Shown here piece by piece: positions 25,990 through 34,659 of a DNA stretch of 64,000 nt. Under the pieces are notes generated by a model that did no database searches, was not told the DNA's origin, and saw only the letters and a program-made list of their open reading frames with translations. Position 1 is the first letter of the stretch. Every line of letters starts with the position of its first letter. The position numbers were made by a program, and so were the translations under genes. Source of the stretch: Bacillota bacterium (GTDB lineage Bacteria; Bacillota; Clostridia; Acetivibrionales; DTU013); NCBI GenBank assembly GCA_023433505.1, contig JAEZCO010000030.1, forward strand, positions 1-64,000, written 5' to 3'.

Positions 25990-27120
25990 ATGAAGAAAAG
26001 AAGACTAGTCAGTTTATTGTTAGCAGTAGCATTTGCAGTTACACTCCTTGCCGGCTGTTCCGGCAAAACCGCAGGGCCGGGGACCGTGACAGCAGGTCAG
26101 ACAGGGAAAACCCTTGATTATTCAAAAATTAAAATCGGAGAAATCACTTCCCTTGTCGTCAATGACGGGGGCTGGTGTCAGGCAACGCATCAGAGCATCC
26201 TGGCCGCCATGGCGAAATTGGGTATTCCGAAAGAAAACCTGTTTCCCATAGAAAATGTGGCGGAAGAACAAGTAGCCGTTGAAAACGCTTATAATGCACT
26301 GGCAAGCGAAGGCGTAAATTTGATTATCGGAGCAAGCTCCGGGTATGCAACCTTCCTTTCCGATCTGGCAGCTCAGAATAAGGATATCGTTGTTGCTCAG
26401 CAGGGAGATCAGAAGGAGAACCTCATCGGGTATCAGATCCGTAATTATGAAGGGATGTTTTTAGCCGGATATGCCAGCGCATTAATGTCGGACAGCGACA
26501 CTCTCGGATTTGCAGCCAGTATGTCGGAAGCTTCAGTGCGTGCGGCGATTAACGGCTATGCCCTGGGCGCAAAATATGCAAAACCGGGAGCCAAGGTTCA
26601 AGTGGCATGGGCAAACAGCTGGTATGACGTGGACCTTGAAACACAGAGTGCACGAGTCTTGATCGATAAGGGCATTAAATATATGGGTATGGAAGCTTCT
26701 TCCCCTGCAATCCCACAGACCTGTGAAGCCAGGGGCGCATACTGCATCGGGTATAATGTGGATATGAAGGCGCTGGCGCCTAAGGCCGTTTTGTTCTCCT
26801 ACATGTGGAATTTTGAGCCCATCTTTACAAAAATTATCACCTCGGTGGCCGATGGAAGCGCAAGCAGTGATGCCTATTACTATGAAGGCGGCGAATGTGC
26901 TGCTATTTCCGCTTTTAACGATGCCATTGTTCCAAAGGATGTACAGACCAAGGTATTGGCGGTAAAGAATGACATCGCCGCAGGGAAAATCAAAATTTAT
27001 GGCGGAGAATTGAAAGATAATAAAGGGAATATACTGGTTGCTGCAGGGGAAACCATGAGTGATGAGAAAATCAATACGCAGGAATTTTTGGTAGAAAACG
27101 TGCTTGGCGACTGGAAATAA
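25990..27120 (+). CDS. BMP-family nucleoside-binding lipoprotein
   Basis: A 376-residue lipoprotein. The signal peptide ends in the lipobox LAGC, giving a membrane-anchored extracellular binding protein of the Bmp/PnrA/Med family. The N-terminal fold motif (IKIGEITSLVVNDGGW) and the YEGMFLAGYAS segment match BMP proteins. These bind purine nucleosides in characterised spirochaete and streptococcal members. An AGGAGG site precedes the start. It sits last in the transporter operon, before a terminator hairpin. Confidence 0.92.
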   Translation: MKKRRLVSLLLAVAFAVTLLAGCSGKTAGPGTVTAGQTGKTLDYSKIKIGEITSLVVNDGGWCQATHQSILAAMAKLGIPKENLFPIENVAEEQVAVENAYNALASEGVNLIIGASSGYATFLSDLAAQNKDIVVAQQGDQKENLIGYQIRNYEGMFLAGYASALMSDSDTLGFAASMSEASVRAAINGYALGAKYAKPGAKVQVAWANSWYDVDLETQSARVLIDKGIKYMGMEASSPAIPQTCEARGAYCIGYNVDMKALAPKAVLFSYMWNFEPIFTKIITSVADGSASSDAYYYEGGECAAISAFNDAIVPKDVQTKVLAVKNDIAAGKIKIYGGELKDNKGNILVAAGETMSDEKINTQEFLVENVLGDWK

Positions 27121-27147
27121 GGAAAACCATCATCCAAGATAAATGAC

Positions 27148-27188
27148 CAGCCCCGGAGGAATATTCAATTTCCTTGCGGGGCTGCTTT
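27148..27188 (+). terminator. Terminator-like hairpin after the BMP gene
   Basis: CAGCCCCGGAGGAA and TTTCCTTGCGGGGCTG pair around TATTCAA; the T-run is weak, so read-through into the deaminase gene is possible. Confidence 0.65.
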
Positions 27189-27265
27189 ATAAACTGCAAG
27201 CAATGTACGTCTCCGGTATTTATACGAATTAATCCGGGAAACATAGGGGATAGCAGGGGGTATGT

Positions 27266-29002
27266 ATGGAAAAACATTTATTGAAAAAAAGAATTGATAC
27301 GGCGGCGGGAAGAATTCCCGCAGAGAGTGTAATTGAAAACTGTAAAATCGTCGATGTCTATACTTCTTCCATTCTCGAAGGAAAAAGCATTGCCATATCG
27401 GATGGCTGCATTGCGGGAATCGGTGAGTATCAAGGGGGACATGTCATCGATGCAAAAGGTCAATATGCGGTTCCCGGATTCATTGACGGCCATATACATA
27501 TTGAATCTTCCTATGTCACGCCGGAGGAAATCGGGAAGCTTCTGGTCCCGCGCGGAGCGACGACCATTATTGCCGACCCCCATGAAATTGTCAATGTATG
27601 CGGCATGGACGGCTTGAAGTATATGCTTGAGGCGGCAAAAGGAACAAAACTCGACATCCGCTACATGCTTCCGTCCTGTGTTCCGGCGACCCCCTTTGAA
27701 CATGCCGGTGCCGTGATTGATGCAAAGGCAATGAAGGAACCCATCAAAGAGCCTCAGATTCTTGGGCTCGGTGAGTTTATGAATTTTACGGGAGTTGTGA
27801 GGGCGGACGATGCTGTGCTGGATAAATTGCTGGTTGCCATCAACGAAGGGAAATTAATCGACGGCCATAGCCCGGGCCTGATCGGAAATGGCCTGAATGC
27901 GTATGCGGTTTGCGGAATCCATACCGACCACGAATGCTCAACCGTGGAAGAAATGCTGGACCGGCTTTCCTGTGGGCTTTATATCCTCTTAAGAGAAGGC
28001 TCGGCCTGCCATGACCTGCGTACTCTCCTGAAGGCCGTCACTCCGGCCAACAGCCGCCGTTGTCTATTATGCTCCGACGACCGTCAGCCGGAGACCATTT
28101 TCCGGTTGGGACACCTGGACAATCACCTTCGTATCTGCGTGGAGGAGGGCATCGACCCGGTTACCGCCATTCAGATGGCAAGCCTGAATGCGGCGGAATG
28201 CTACGGCCTGCGTGACAGGGGAGCCATAGCGCCCGGACTTCGCGCAGATATAGTATTGTTGGATAACTTGAATGAGTTCAATGTACAGAGGGTGTTCATA
28301 AAGGGGCAGGAGGTTGCCAGGGGTGGAAAATATCTCCCCGAAGCGCCTCGCGCCGACATTTCAGCCGTACGAGGAAGCTTCCGCGTAAAGGACTTTTCCA
28401 TTGAAAAGCTGAGATTGAAAATTAAGTCGGAACGGATCACGGTGATTGACATTCTTCCCGGAGGCGTTGTGACTGCAAAGGGGACAGCGGACATCCGGCG
28501 GAATGAGCAGGGCGAATTTGTCTGGCGGCCGGAGCAGGACATAGTAAAGGCAGCGGTGGTGGAACGTCATCAAAATACGGGAAACGTTACGCTGGCTTTG
28601 CTCAGAGGGTATGGAATAAAGGAGGGCGCGGTGGCGCTGTCCATTGCCCACGATTCGCACAACATCATTACCGTAGGGACGAATGACGAGGATATGGCAT
28701 TTGCGGTTGAGAAGCTTATTGAGCAGGGCGGAGGAATTGTCCTTGTAAAGGGACGGAAAGTCATAAATTACATGCCGATGGTCGTCGGCGGTATTATGAG
28801 CGACCAGCCCGGCGAATGGGTGAGTGAAAAACTGGCCGAAATTCATAGGGATGCATATGAGCAGCTTGGAATCAAGAAAGAGGTAGAACCGGTTATGACC
28901 TTATGCTTTATGTCGCTTGCGGTGATACCGGAAATCAAGCTGACGGATATGGGGCTTTTTGACGTTACTCAGTCCGCCTTTATTCCAATTGAGGCAGAAT
29001 AA
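27266..29002 (+). CDS. ade: Adenine deaminase
   Basis: A 578-residue enzyme converting adenine to hypoxanthine plus ammonia, cytoplasmic, with bound Mn/Fe. The N-terminal beta domain (IENCKIVDV) leads to metal motif GFIDGHIHIESS (H-x-H). ADPHEIVNVCG, DGHSPGLIG and CSDDRQPE follow and are characteristic of bacterial adenine deaminases. The C-terminal adenine-deaminase domain (about 390-578) includes IAHDSHNI. Length agrees with the family (570-600). It follows the nucleoside importer, so imported adenine compounds can be funnelled to hypoxanthine and guanine nucleotides. Confidence 0.95.
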   Translation: MEKHLLKKRIDTAAGRIPAESVIENCKIVDVYTSSILEGKSIAISDGCIAGIGEYQGGHVIDAKGQYAVPGFIDGHIHIESSYVTPEEIGKLLVPRGATTIIADPHEIVNVCGMDGLKYMLEAAKGTKLDIRYMLPSCVPATPFEHAGAVIDAKAMKEPIKEPQILGLGEFMNFTGVVRADDAVLDKLLVAINEGKLIDGHSPGLIGNGLNAYAVCGIHTDHECSTVEEMLDRLSCGLYILLREGSACHDLRTLLKAVTPANSRRCLLCSDDRQPETIFRLGHLDNHLRICVEEGIDPVTAIQMASLNAAECYGLRDRGAIAPGLRADIVLLDNLNEFNVQRVFIKGQEVARGGKYLPEAPRADISAVRGSFRVKDFSIEKLRLKIKSERITVIDILPGGVVTAKGTADIRRNEQGEFVWRPEQDIVKAAVVERHQNTGNVTLALLRGYGIKEGAVALSIAHDSHNIITVGTNDEDMAFAVEKLIEQGGGIVLVKGRKVINYMPMVVGGIMSDQPGEWVSEKLAEIHRDAYEQLGIKKEVEPVMTLCFMSLAVIPEIKLTDMGLFDVTQSAFIPIEAE

Positions 29003-29036
29003 CCTGCCGCTCTGCCGTGATGTGGGCAAAAATACA

Positions 29037-29066
29037 TTGACACGTACTTTTGCGGCATGCTATACT
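29037..29066 (+). promoter_or_regulatory. Sigma-A promoter of the manganese riboswitch
   Basis: A consensus TTGACA, 18 bp spacer and TATACT; the start site should lie at about 29073, just before the aptamer. Confidence 0.8.
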
Positions 29067-29073
29067 GGTCATA

Positions 29074-29166
29074 TAAAGGGGAGTAGCTTATAAGCTGTAA
29101 AGCCAACAACCGGCGATATCGATTGCCTGGCTTTATACTCCGAAAACGGATAGCAAGACCTTTAAT
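29074..29166 (+). promoter_or_regulatory. yybP-ykoY (Mn2+) riboswitch
   Basis: The element begins AAAGGGGAGTAGC and ends GCAAGACCTTT, with the paired terminal helix and internal GCCAACAACCGG segment typical of the yybP-ykoY class. Its 3' strand (GACCTTTAATATA) is also the 5' arm of the terminator at 29155-29206. Mn2+ binding should therefore free the downstream gene. The downstream gene is a P-type cation ATPase, a known regulon member type for this class. Confidence 0.88.
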
Positions 29167-29206
29167 ATAGCTCGTTATATACGAAGTTATATTAAAGGTC
29201 TTTTTT
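29155..29206 (+). terminator. Terminator arm of the Mn2+ riboswitch
   Basis: AGACCTTTAATATA pairs with TATATTAAAGGTCT, followed by TTTTTT; its 5' arm overlaps the aptamer. Confidence 0.85.
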
Positions 29207-29275
29207 GTTATAACTAATATAAATAATGCTCCGGTGAGGCTTAATTCACAAATTATTTGCGAGGAGAAAAGGAAA

Positions 29276-31948
29276 ATGACAAAACTTCACAGACCATTAA
29301 ACGAAATTCTTTTTCATACCAGGACAGAGCAGGAGGCTCTGGAGTACTTGAATTCCCAAAATGAAGGGATTACCGGGGAGGAAGCTGCAAATCGGATACA
29401 GATTTACGGCAAAAATGAACTTGAAGAAGTAAAAAGAAAAACACCTTTTGGGATGTTTCTGGAGCAGTTTAAGAATGTAATGGTAATTATACTGCTGATT
29501 GCAGCTGCGATTTCCGGCTTTATGCACGAGCTGACCGATACCGTCATTATTCTTGTAGTGGTAGTCATTAATGCAGTCCTTGGGGTCATGCAGGAAAGTA
29601 AGGCTGAAAAGGCCCTGGCAGCGCTTAAGAAGATGTCGTCCCCCCATGTAAAGGTTAAAAGAAACGGTACCGTAGAACAGATTAACACGGAAGACGTTGT
29701 GCCCGGGGATGTTGTCCTGCTGGAAGCCGGAGATTATGTACCGGCAGATATGAGGCTTCTGCACAGTGCTAATTTAAAAATCGAGGAAGCGGCTTTAACG
29801 GGGGAATCGGTTCCGGCAGAAAAAATCGTATCAAAAATCGATAAAGAGGATATCGTCATAGGCGACAGAAGGAATATGGCTTATTCCGGAAGCAGTGTGA
29901 CCTATGGCAGGGGAACAGGGGTTGTTACTGCAGTGGGCATGAGCACTGAAGTCGGCAGGATTGCCGGTCATTTGTCCGGCAGCGAATCCCAGGAGACACC
30001 GCTGCAAAAGAAGCTGGCAGAGATGAGCAAATACCTGACGGCAGGCATTATCGTCCTGTCGGTGATCATTTTTCTGGCGGGTGTGCTTCAGGGAAGAAAC
30101 TACTTTGAAATGTTCCTGACAGCGGTCAGCCTTGCCGTGGCTGCAATACCGGAGGGGCTTCCCGCTGTAATCACCATTGTACTTGCCATAGGCGTCCAGA
30201 AGATGGCAAAGAAAAATTCCATCGTGAGAAAGCTGTCAGCCGTAGAAACACTGGGCAGTACAGAAATCATCTGCTCGGATAAAACCGGGACTCTGACGCA
30301 AAACAAGATGACGGTAAAGGAAGTTTACGTGGACGGGAGTTTGCTTGGTGTTGAAGAATTTACCGAGGAAAACCGGAGCTTTGCAATATTTACTCATTCC
30401 CTTGTCCTATGCAACGACTCTAAAACTTCAAGAGTTGACAGAGACACGGTCAGCTTTATGGGTGACCCTACCGAAACAGCCCTGACTTACTTTGCCTCCT
30501 CTAAAGGCATCTACAAGGATGCCATCGATAAGCTTATGCCCAGAATCAATGAAATACCCTTTGACTCGGAAAGAAAGCTTATGACCACCATTCATCAGAT
30601 CAACGGCGTTTCCAGGGTTATTACCAAGGGTGCGCCGGATGTGCTGCTGGAAAGATGCGATCGGATATTGATCGGTGGGAAAATAAGGACGATCACGGAG
30701 GATGACAGGAGTAATATCCTCAAGGCCAACAGAAATATGGGCGGTAAGGCTTTAAGGATTCTGGCGGTAGCTATCAGGGACAGTGAAGAGGTTCCGAATA
30801 ACGTTATCAGCGAGAATACTGAAAGCGAAATGTTGTTTGTAGGACTTGCCGGGATGATCGACCCTCCGAGGCCGGAGGTGAAGGAGGCGGTAAGGGTTTG
30901 CTCAGAAGCGGGAATACGGCCCGTTATGATTACCGGCGACCACAGGGACACGGCTGCGGCCATTGCCAGGGAGCTTGGGATTATCAAGGACGAGGGCGAG
31001 GTTATTACAGGCAGCGAGCTGAATAAGATCAGCGACGAGGAGTTTGAAAACCGGATCGCTGAATTCTCTGTCTATGCCAGAGTATCTCCCGAGCACAAGG
31101 TAAGAATCGTAAATGCATGGAAAAAGCGGGGCAAGGTGGTTGCCATGACCGGTGACGGAGTCAATGACGCCCCGGCCATCAAAGCTGCGGACATAGGGAT
31201 AGGCATGGGCATCACAGGAACGGATGTTGCAAAGGGCGTATCCAATATGGTGCTGGCGGATGACAATTTTGCCACCATCGTCATTGCCGTGGAAGAAGGC
31301 CGCAAAATATACGGAAATATCCGAAAAGCCATACAATTCCTTCTTTCCTCCAACTTGGGCGAGATCCTTACATTATTTGTTGCGACCATGTTGAATTGGA
31401 CCATCCTTCTTCCGATACACATTCTTTGGGTAAATCTTGTAACGGATACGCTGCCGGCATTGGCCCTCGGCGTTGAAAAGGCGGAACAGAATGTAATGCG
31501 GCAAAAGCCCAGAAGCGCGAAAAGCAGCTTCTTCTCCGACGGAGTCGGCTTCAGTATTCTTTACCAGGGGATCTTCAAGGGCATGCTGACCCTTGTGGTA
31601 TTTATGATCGGTATGAGCCTGTACTCCGAAGAGATAGCCATAACGATGGCCTTTGCCACTTTGGGCTTGATTCAGCTTACGCATTCTCTGAACGTGCGGT
31701 CCAATACAAAATCACTTTTCAGACTGGGGCTATTTTCAAATATGTATCTCATCGGCGCCATTGCCATATCGGCCATACTTCAGGTGATCGTCATTATTGT
31801 TCCGTTCTTCAGCGAAATATTCAAGGTCAAGCAGCTTAACTTGGAGCAGTGGGGCATTGTACTGGCAGCGTCCTTTGCAATAATCCTCATCGTTGAGGCG
31901 GCAAAGGCCATCCACAATTTGCGGGGAAAGGATAGCGTGCAATCGTAA
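29276..31948 (+). CDS. P-type cation-transporting ATPase (P2A, Ca2+/Mn2+ type)
   Basis: An 890-residue membrane pump. A cation-ATPase N-terminal domain is followed by the actuator with TGES, phosphorylation site D335 in CSDKTGTLT and hinge motif MTGDGVNDAPAIKAADIGIGMG. About ten hydrophobic helices are present, including PEGLPA in M4 and N-x-V-T-D in M6. ATG 29276 is chosen over an upstream in-frame start because GAGGAGAAAAGG precedes it. Sequence type suggests calcium. Control by a manganese riboswitch suggests Mn2+ export, as for lactococcal YoaB-type pumps. Confidence 0.93.
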   Translation: MTKLHRPLNEILFHTRTEQEALEYLNSQNEGITGEEAANRIQIYGKNELEEVKRKTPFGMFLEQFKNVMVIILLIAAAISGFMHELTDTVIILVVVVINAVLGVMQESKAEKALAALKKMSSPHVKVKRNGTVEQINTEDVVPGDVVLLEAGDYVPADMRLLHSANLKIEEAALTGESVPAEKIVSKIDKEDIVIGDRRNMAYSGSSVTYGRGTGVVTAVGMSTEVGRIAGHLSGSESQETPLQKKLAEMSKYLTAGIIVLSVIIFLAGVLQGRNYFEMFLTAVSLAVAAIPEGLPAVITIVLAIGVQKMAKKNSIVRKLSAVETLGSTEIICSDKTGTLTQNKMTVKEVYVDGSLLGVEEFTEENRSFAIFTHSLVLCNDSKTSRVDRDTVSFMGDPTETALTYFASSKGIYKDAIDKLMPRINEIPFDSERKLMTTIHQINGVSRVITKGAPDVLLERCDRILIGGKIRTITEDDRSNILKANRNMGGKALRILAVAIRDSEEVPNNVISENTESEMLFVGLAGMIDPPRPEVKEAVRVCSEAGIRPVMITGDHRDTAAAIARELGIIKDEGEVITGSELNKISDEEFENRIAEFSVYARVSPEHKVRIVNAWKKRGKVVAMTGDGVNDAPAIKAADIGIGMGITGTDVAKGVSNMVLADDNFATIVIAVEEGRKIYGNIRKAIQFLLSSNLGEILTLFVATMLNWTILLPIHILWVNLVTDTLPALALGVEKAEQNVMRQKPRSAKSSFFSDGVGFSILYQGIFKGMLTLVVFMIGMSLYSEEIAITMAFATLGLIQLTHSLNVRSNTKSLFRLGLFSNMYLIGAIAISAILQVIVIIVPFFSEIFKVKQLNLEQWGIVLAASFAIILIVEAAKAIHNLRGKDSVQS

Positions 31949-32033
31949 AGGGTGAGGATTACGGAATAAACATGATGAAATTAGTTTTGAATCAAGTTGT
32001 TATAATGACTTGGAATAAATAATATGAAGCAGG

Positions 32034-32077
32034 GCCGCTCCGGAAGACACGAGTACAGAATTCCGGAGCGGCTTCCT
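32034..32077. terminator. Bidirectional terminator between the ATPase gene and argS
   Basis: GCCGCTCCGGAA and TTCCGGAGCGGC form a perfect 12 bp stem between two convergent genes. Confidence 0.8.
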
Positions 32078-32092
32078 TTAACTGGGAGCAGG

Positions 32093-33766
32093 TCACATTT
32101 CATCGACGGGTTCAATGCCCAGCAATTCAAAGCAATTTACTATGACCTGCCGCACTGCCGCTATAAGTGCCAGACGTGCTGTTTTCAAATCCTCATTGTC
32201 AGCGTTTAAGACGGAGTGGTAATGATAGAAGATAGAAAACTTTTTTGTAAGGGTATATACAAAATTAGCGATTACATGAGGGCTTGATTCCTTAAGTGCT
32301 GTTTTGACTGCAGCAGGAAAACCAGCCAGTTCCAATATCAAATCAACTTCATGATTATTTTTAAGCACCGAGAAATCAATTTCTTCAGGCAATGCCTTTC
32401 CGTAATTCCTGAAAATTGAATTTATCCTGGCCAGGCAATACTGGAGGTATGGGCCTGAGTCGCCTTCAAAGCTCAGTGCCGAATCCCAATCGAATACCAC
32501 ATTTTTGTCGTTGGACGCACGTAAAATGGCATATTTGACCGCACCGTAACCGATGGCTTCAGCAGTATTCACATCTGTGTATCCACGCCGTTTTTCAATT
32601 TCTTCAGAGGCTTTTGCGACCGCTTCCCTCATGAAATCTTCCAATAAGACAACGTTTCCCTTCCGTGTAGCCATTTTCCCTTCCGAGAGCAACACGAAGG
32701 AATAGTGCACGGACGAAGGCGAGGTATAGCCCAACATATCAAGTGCCGCGCAGACCTGACGGAAATACAGCTTTTGATCTTCTCCAAGGACAATAATGTT
32801 TATATCGGCGTTGGTGTTCATCTTGTCGATGGTGTAAGCGATATCACGAAGCGGATACAGCGAGGTTTTATCTTTCCTGGTCAATACAAGATAAGGAGCC
32901 CTCATGGGCAGCTCATATTCCGCCTGGTTCAATACCAGCCTGCCTTCCGGATCTTCTTCGAGCTTCCCGGTTTTTTTAAAGTCCTCAAGAAGTCTGCTTG
33001 TAGTCTGAGAGTAAATATAATCGGATTCATAGTCAAAGGAATTATATTTAATTCCAAGCGCGCCAAGAATCGATGTCTGTCCGTCGATACATATATTCAC
33101 CAGCTTGCGGAACATGCTTTGTATTTTATCATCACCGTTCTCAAGTCTGTAAAGAAGGTCGAAAACATCTTTTTCAAGCGCAGGGTTCTCGTTAACCTGA
33201 TTATTGATATCGATATAAATACCAAGGAGGTCCTTAAAAGACACACTTTCCTTCTCCATAGCTCCCAGCAGCAGCATGGCAATCTGCTTCCCGATATCAT
33301 TAACAAAATAATGAACATCAACAGAATAGCCTTCAAACCTTAGAAGCCTTACAATGGAATCTCCTATGAGCGCATTACGGGCTCTGCCGACATGCGGAGA
33401 AGCATTTGGATTAATGCTGGTATGTTCAACCAATGCCTGTTTTCCAATTCCGGATTTTGATGAACCGTAGTTCCCCTTCCCGGTGAGTATGTCTGTGATT
33501 ACATCCTCAAAAAGGATGGGTTTCTTAATAAAAAAGTTCAGGTAGCCGTTCGTTGATTCGATTTTTTCCATAAACTCAAGGCTTGAAAGCTTACTTTTTA
33601 GTTCATCCGCTATCGTTGCCGGGCTTTTCCTTAAAGCTTTGGAAAATGCAAAGCAGGGCAGTGCAATGTCACCCAGGCTTGAGTCGGGAGGTGCTGTAAA
33701 TATCACATCAAGCCCAGGAAAAGCCAGGTTTATGACTTCAGATATTTTCTTTTGATATTTCTCCAT
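32093..33766 (-). CDS. argS: Arginyl-tRNA synthetase
   Basis: A 557-residue class I aminoacyl-tRNA synthetase that charges tRNA-Arg in the cytoplasm. The N-terminal Arg-tRNA-synthetase domain (1-85) precedes the catalytic fold, with the HIGH-type motif SPHVGR and KMATRKGN in the KMSKS position. The DALR anticodon-binding domain forms the last 110 residues and ends in the typical EPVDEM. GGAGAGGA precedes the start. The gene is preceded by a T-box leader with its own promoter, so expression should rise when tRNA-Arg is uncharged. Confidence 0.96.
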   Translation of the reverse strand: MEKYQKKISEVINLAFPGLDVIFTAPPDSSLGDIALPCFAFSKALRKSPATIADELKSKLSSLEFMEKIESTNGYLNFFIKKPILFEDVITDILTGKGNYGSSKSGIGKQALVEHTSINPNASPHVGRARNALIGDSIVRLLRFEGYSVDVHYFVNDIGKQIAMLLLGAMEKESVSFKDLLGIYIDINNQVNENPALEKDVFDLLYRLENGDDKIQSMFRKLVNICIDGQTSILGALGIKYNSFDYESDYIYSQTTSRLLEDFKKTGKLEEDPEGRLVLNQAEYELPMRAPYLVLTRKDKTSLYPLRDIAYTIDKMNTNADINIIVLGEDQKLYFRQVCAALDMLGYTSPSSVHYSFVLLSEGKMATRKGNVVLLEDFMREAVAKASEEIEKRRGYTDVNTAEAIGYGAVKYAILRASNDKNVVFDWDSALSFEGDSGPYLQYCLARINSIFRNYGKALPEEIDFSVLKNNHEVDLILELAGFPAAVKTALKESSPHVIANFVYTLTKKFSIFYHYHSVLNADNEDLKTARLALIAAVRQVIVNCFELLGIEPVDEM

Positions 33767-33784
33767 GACAATCCTCTCCTTTTT

Positions 33785-34112
33785 TGATAAATAAAAAAAC
33801 CCAATCTCTTTATTCTTAAAGAGACGGGTTTCCGTGATACCACTCTATTTGCCTGAAAGCGTATATTTCAACATGCATCCAAGCCACTCTTCATCTTTAT
33901 CGCAGACTTACGTTCTCTGTATTCGCTTTTCGTAAAGGGATGCACCAATTATTTTCGTGGTGGAAGCAACCCCTTCTGAATAGGTGATTTTTAAGAGAAT
34001 TCTCCCCGGCTCTCTTCCCTGGGATATTAAGATCAGGCTTGCACCAATCCCTGACTCGCTGGCATAAGTAGCTCCCGGTACTTTCCGGTTCATCGGGTTT
34101 CAAATATTAAAT
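33785..34112 (-). promoter_or_regulatory. T-box leader (arginine) of argS
   Basis: Read on the minus strand, it has AAAGTA at the stem I base, an apical GGTGCAAGCC-type loop with the AGCGAG bulge, and the T-box AGAGTGGTATCACGG followed by a terminator. The candidate specifier is AGA (Arg) in GGGAAGAGAGCC. An overlapping GAG reading is also possible, and the argS context favours AGA. Uncharged tRNA should stabilise the antiterminator. Confidence 0.88.
33793..33831 (-). terminator. T-box terminator of argS
   Basis: On the minus strand AACCCGTCTCTTTA pairs with TAAAGAGATTGGGTT, followed by a T-run; it immediately follows the T-box sequence. Confidence 0.88.
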
Positions 34113-34124
34113 TTATTGCTCTTT

Positions 34125-34153
34125 ATTCTATAGAGTATTACCAATTAAGTCAA
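34125..34153 (-). promoter_or_regulatory. Sigma-A promoter of argS T-box transcript
   Basis: On the minus strand: TTGACT, 17 bp spacer, TAGAAT, just upstream of the T-box leader. Confidence 0.8.
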
Positions 34154-34659
34154 TATGCCAGAAATGAATATTTCCTTTATTTTCGGCAAGCTGTGGTATT
34201 GATGCTTTCACCTTATCGTTCTATCGGGAGTATTGCAATTGCTCCGGTGGAAACTCAACTGAGAGATGGGAAATGCTGTTAATCCTAAGTCCAAGTTTAT
34301 GGGCTTTTATCATTGATTATCTTTTCAACATTGCTTATATGATGTGGAATTTATCCCTCATGCGGCCTATAAAGAACGATATGCCAGATTAATTGAGGAA
34401 TTTGGTTTATTCCATTTCATAAAATATGCCTAAGGAAAAAAATTCAGCTGGTTCGTTATTTTATATGCATTTCATAGGGAGTTTTGTATGAACGTTGGAA
34501 TAAAAAATGGAATATGTTAGAATTGAACTATTGAATACAAAGGAGATGCTTTATGCTATACGCAAGACCTCCCTGTTAAGCCTTAGTACAAAATAGTTCA
34601 CGAGCACCCCCTTGTTTTGCTTGTTAAAATCAGCAATCAAAATGAGAGGAGCTTGAAGC
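34154..34659 (+). other. Noncoding region with a possible gene remnant
   Basis: No complete gene. A frame ending at about 34433 reads LYDVEFIPHAAYKERYARL and could be the tail of a decayed protein; I do not recognise the family. The last 100 bp form the leader of the MFS gene. Confidence 0.4.
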
